This document shows positions 6,876-8,619 of a stretch of DNA of 8,619 bases, piece by piece. The position numbers and the translations under genes are program-made. Source of the DNA: an uncultured Clostridia bacterium (lineage in GTDB: Bacteria; Bacillota_A; Clostridia; Christensenellales; Aristaeellaceae); assembly GCA_934645275.1 (NCBI GenBank), contig CAKUDW010000074.1:1-8619 (forward strand). The letters are read 5' to 3'. The first letter of the stretch is position 1; each line of letters opens with the position of its first letter. The notes under the pieces were generated by a model, which did no database searches, had not been told where the DNA came from, and worked only from the letters and a program-made list of their open reading frames with translations.

Positions 6876-6892
6876 CCGGCGAATATCACCGG
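6876..6892 (-). repeat. Short palindrome in the xseA leader
   Basis: On the minus strand CCGGTGA, TAT, TCGCCGG forms a 7-bp hairpin with one possible G-U pair and a three-base loop, 27 bases before the xseA ATG. It could be an operator-like dyad or a leader hairpin, or chance in GC-rich DNA. Confidence 0.35.
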
Positions 6893-6976
6893 ACCGTGAA
6901 TTCTATTCATCCTCTAGAAAAAAGCACATGAGAAGCGGCCGTTACAGGCACGCCGTTTCCCTAAGTACCTTAAACA

Positions 6977-7005
6977 GCCGGCGTCCCACATTGAGGGCCG
7001 CCGGC
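6977..7005 (-). terminator. Hairpin after nusB, possible weak terminator or attenuator
   Basis: The minus strand has GCCGGCGGCCC, loop TCAATGT, then GGGACGCCGGC: ten pairs with one G-A mismatch, starting 38 bases after the nusB stop. The 3' flank is TGTTTAAGG, a poor U-tract, so termination would be incomplete. It may separate the asp23-amaP-nusB message from xseA onward, or act as an RNA-processing or stability element. Confidence 0.5.
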
Positions 7006-7043
7006 CGCAATTTGTCTCAGAACTTCTCCGGGCATAACACGCC

Positions 7044-7442
7044 TTATTCTGCTGCTGCGCGTGAAATACTGCCCAGTACTCCGTTTATAAACGGACCCGC
7101 TTTTTCCGTGGAATACCGGTTTGCCAGTTCCACAGCCTCGTTGATGGCGATTCCGGCGGGGATTTCGCCCAGCATCAGCTCATATGCGCCGAGCCGAAGT
7201 ATTGCCAAATCCACGCGCGACAGGCGCTCCAGCGTCCAACCGCGAAGATTTGCGGCTATGTCCGCATCCAGACGGTTCATGTTTTCTGAAACGCCCTTGA
7301 ACATGCGTTCCATGTAGTCCGCTTCTTCCTCGTTCGGTTCAACGCCGAGCAGGTTAAAACGCGTCTCATCGCCGCCGTCTCCGCCCATCTCGCTTTCGTA
7401 AATCAACTGCATCGCGCGCGCGCGGGCCATCGTTCTGTTCAT
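7044..7442 (-). CDS. nusB: Transcription antitermination factor NusB
   Basis: NusB binds boxA RNA with NusE (ribosomal protein S10) and supports antitermination and rRNA maturation. The 132-residue, all-helical protein begins MNRTMARARAMQLIYESEM, matching the arginine-rich first helix of the family (R..AR..A.Q..Y). The C-terminal half has LSRVDLAILRLGAYELM, then EIPAGIAINEAVELANRYS and FINGVLGSI, the strongest NusB signatures. The ATG at 7440-7442 lies three bases after the amaP stop, with TGAGG just upstream inside the amaP end, so the two genes are probably co-translated. A pure CGCGCGCGCGCG run (7413-7424) encodes the ARARA part of the first helix. In Bacillus the next gene would be folD; here it is xseA after 194 bases. 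Confidence 0.97.
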   Translation of the reverse strand: MNRTMARARAMQLIYESEMGGDGGDETRFNLLGVEPNEEEADYMERMFKGVSENMNRLDADIAANLRGWTLERLSRVDLAILRLGAYELMLGEIPAGIAINEAVELANRYSTEKAGPFINGVLGSISRAAAE

Positions 7443-7445
7443 AAA

Positions 7446-8174
7446 TCAAGCCTCATTATCTTCCTGCGTATTTTCCATAGCTTCCGCTTCGTGAGCCTGC
7501 TCCGGCATTTCTGTCGTTTCAGCAGGCGTTTCCGGGGCAGCATAAACTTCAGAACGCTCAGGCGCGCTATATTCAGCCTGTCTGTGCTCCGGCACAGGCG
7601 CACTGACGGGTGTGGCCCGCGTCTCTTTCGCCATGCCGTCTACCGCATGCACGCTTACGCTTACCTCGCGCACAGCCACGCCGCAATTGAGCTCTATGTA
7701 GCTGCGGATCGCGCGCTGAATATTTACTGTGACAGTGGGAATATGCGCGCCGCTCGCGATGGTCACGTTTGCAATTATGGAAATAGCGTCGTCCAGATTA
7801 ATAATGTTGGTCTTCATTTCCGTGATGCCGTCCACCATGCGCACGGCCTGACGAATCATCTGCTCCACCGCGCCCACAGCAATGCGCGTCTTGCCCGCAT
7901 CACTTGAATCCACAGTTATGAAGCCGCGCTCATGGCGCTTCTGACGACCAGAAAAGATGAACATGACTGCCAACACGCTCAGCAGCACATACACCGCCAA
8001 CACCGCAGCGCCGATGATATCCGTGGTGCGCTTGCCCATGGCGGCGTAGGCGCTGTCAAACAATCCATAGATAAAATCCGGCCACACGCACAGGCAGGCG
8101 GCTAATGCTACGCCAATAATCGAGAGCAGCCAGTGTAAAAACAGAACCAATTTCTTTCCAAAATTCAGCTTCAT
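7446..8174 (-). CDS. amaP: Alkaline shock response membrane anchor protein AmaP (Asp23-related)
   Basis: AmaP-type proteins sit in the cytoplasmic membrane and anchor Asp23-family proteins beneath it; in Staphylococcus aureus this pair affects cell-envelope homeostasis. The 242 residues show two hydrophobic helices (about 9-31 and 52-75) joined by a short loop, then a soluble domain (about 80-182) with GFITVDSSDAGKTRIAVGAVEQMIRQAV-type order and VTVNIQRAIRSYIELNCGV, resembling the Asp23/DUF322 fold. After about residue 183 the tail is rich in Pro, Ala and Glu and probably disordered. The ATG at 8172-8174 has AAAGGGGTGA six bases upstream, a strong site. It lies 45 bases after the Asp23-like gene and three before nusB. 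The function comes from family and neighbour context; S. aureus AmaP is the only anchor I would name, and the role here is inferred. Confidence 0.85.
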   Translation of the reverse strand: MKLNFGKKLVLFLHWLLSIIGVALAACLCVWPDFIYGLFDSAYAAMGKRTTDIIGAAVLAVYVLLSVLAVMFIFSGRQKRHERGFITVDSSDAGKTRIAVGAVEQMIRQAVRMVDGITEMKTNIINLDDAISIIANVTIASGAHIPTVTVNIQRAIRSYIELNCGVAVREVSVSVHAVDGMAKETRATPVSAPVPEHRQAEYSAPERSEVYAAPETPAETTEMPEQAHEAEAMENTQEDNEA

Positions 8175-8219
8175 GGTTTTTCACCCCTTTGTTGAAAGCA
8201 ATGCGGTTCACGGGCGGAA

Positions 8220-8619
8220 TTATTCCTCGTCCGCTTCGTCCGCCGCTTCGATATCTTCATCCTCGGGCTCGTTTTCGGGCTCCGGTTCGACCTGTGCAGC
8301 CGGCGCAACCGCAGCGGCTTCATCGGTCTTTTCCAGCATCTTTCTGCGCTGCTCATCCAACTCCGCAGCTGCGCGCTGCTCGCGCTCAAAGCTCACGCCG
8401 CTCACATGCACGTCCACCGCATGCACGTCCAGACCGCTCATTGTCTCGATGGCCTTTTTCACATTCTCCTGAATGCTGTGCGCCACGTCCGGCACAGGCG
8501 AGCCGTATTCCACCACGATGGTCACATCCACTGTAACCTTGTTACCGTCCAGATCAATGCGCACTCCCTTGGTGAAGTTGCGGCTGTTTTTACGGGAAAA
8601 CATATCCGCAAAACCGCCG
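8220..8619 (-). CDS. Asp23/Gls24 family envelope stress response protein (N-terminus cut by window edge)
   Basis: This is a member of the Asp23 (YqhY/DUF322) family, abundant cytoplasmic proteins linked to the membrane through AmaP and, in Bacillus YqhY, to regulation of fatty-acid synthesis. An ATG exists at 8601-8603, but the frame stays open to the window edge and reads GGFADMFSRKNSRNFTKGVRI, which fits the middle of the family, so the real start lies outside. Conserved blocks are VDVTIVVEYGSPVPDVAHSI, VKKAIETMSGLDV and VDVHVSGVSFE. After that, a coiled segment (EREQRAAAELDEQRRKML) leads to a very acidic tail of about 35 residues, mostly Glu, Asp, Ala and Pro. Stop is TAA at 8220-8222. In the family accB-accC commonly lie upstream, which cannot be checked here. 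Confidence 0.92.
   Translation of the reverse strand, partial: GGFADMFSRKNSRNFTKGVRIDLDGNKVTVDVTIVVEYGSPVPDVAHSIQENVKKAIETMSGLDVHAVDVHVSGVSFEREQRAAAELDEQRRKMLEKTDEAAAVAPAAQVEPEPENEPEDEDIEAADEADEE

Larger units (their letters stand above)
6850..7043. other. nusB-xseA intergenic gap (place where folD usually sits)
   Basis: These 194 bases form the longest gene-free stretch in the window. They hold a long GC-rich hairpin (6977-7005), a short A/T run near 6915-6923, a small palindrome (6876-6892) and the xseA ribosome site. A TAGAAT (6900-6905, minus strand) could serve as a -10 for xseA but has no convincing -35 partner. Reading all three minus frames I find only short open stretches, none resembling FolD, so I see no remnant of that gene. 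Confidence 0.6.

Noticed and set aside
6979..7038. Short minus-strand frames after nusB, including a 21-codon ATG frame starting MPGEVLRQIA
   Set aside because: There is no ribosome site, the frame runs through the hairpin stem, and it resembles neither FolD nor any known small protein.
6136..7317. A 393-codon open frame on the plus strand spanning xseA, the gap and nusB
   Set aside because: It crosses two well-supported minus-strand genes and shows the same shadow composition with no recognisable domain.
8404..8428. ATGCACGTCC repeated directly with five bases between, inside the Asp23-like gene
   Set aside because: It encodes the DVHAVDVHV strand conserved in the family; the repeat follows from the protein sequence.

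Overview
The window is a compact, one-directional block of housekeeping genes. Every gene I can support lies on the minus strand, so transcription runs from base 8619 towards base 1. In that order: an Asp23/Gls24-family protein (cut by the right edge), amaP, nusB, xseA, xseB, ispA, dxs, tlyA, nadK, argR, and the first third or less of recN (cut by the left edge). I see no plus-strand gene, tRNA, rRNA, CRISPR array, insertion sequence or phage gene. No gene-free stretch exceeds 300 bases; the longest is about 195 bases, between nusB and xseA.

This order is the well-known Firmicutes cluster (in Bacillus: yqhY-nusB-folD-xseA-xseB-ispA-dxs-yqxC-ahrC-recN). Having nadK between tlyA and argR, and an AmaP-type membrane anchor beside Asp23, points to a member of Clostridia. 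The DNA is clearly GC-rich with many GCGC runs, which suggests one of the higher-GC gut or anaerobic-digester clostridial lineages rather than classical Clostridium; I cannot name the genus. folD, usually between nusB and xseA, is absent, and the largest gap lies exactly there.

Region by region: 7446-8619 encodes an envelope-stress pair (an Asp23-like protein and its two-helix membrane anchor). 7044-7442 is NusB, an rRNA antitermination factor. After a gap holding a strong hairpin, 4497-6849 is a tightly coupled run of xseA-xseB (exonuclease VII, both subunits) and ispA, joined by two 4-base ATGA overlaps. dxs follows after 50 bases and gives the committed first step of the MEP isoprenoid pathway, whose products IspA condenses. 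tlyA (rRNA 2'-O-methyltransferase) overlaps dxs by GTGA. A short AT-rich gap with a candidate extended -10 promoter precedes nadK-argR-recN (NADP synthesis, arginine repressor, recombinational repair).

I found no new multi-gene system; these are ordinary core genes. The most unusual local signal is a perfect 17-bp inverted repeat with a 7-base loop inside the xseA coding sequence (5985-6025). Smaller points are substitutions in the predicted arginine pocket of ArgR, non-ATG starts fixed by Shine-Dalgarno sites, a tiny ORF with its own ribosome site between ispA and dxs, and the missing folD.
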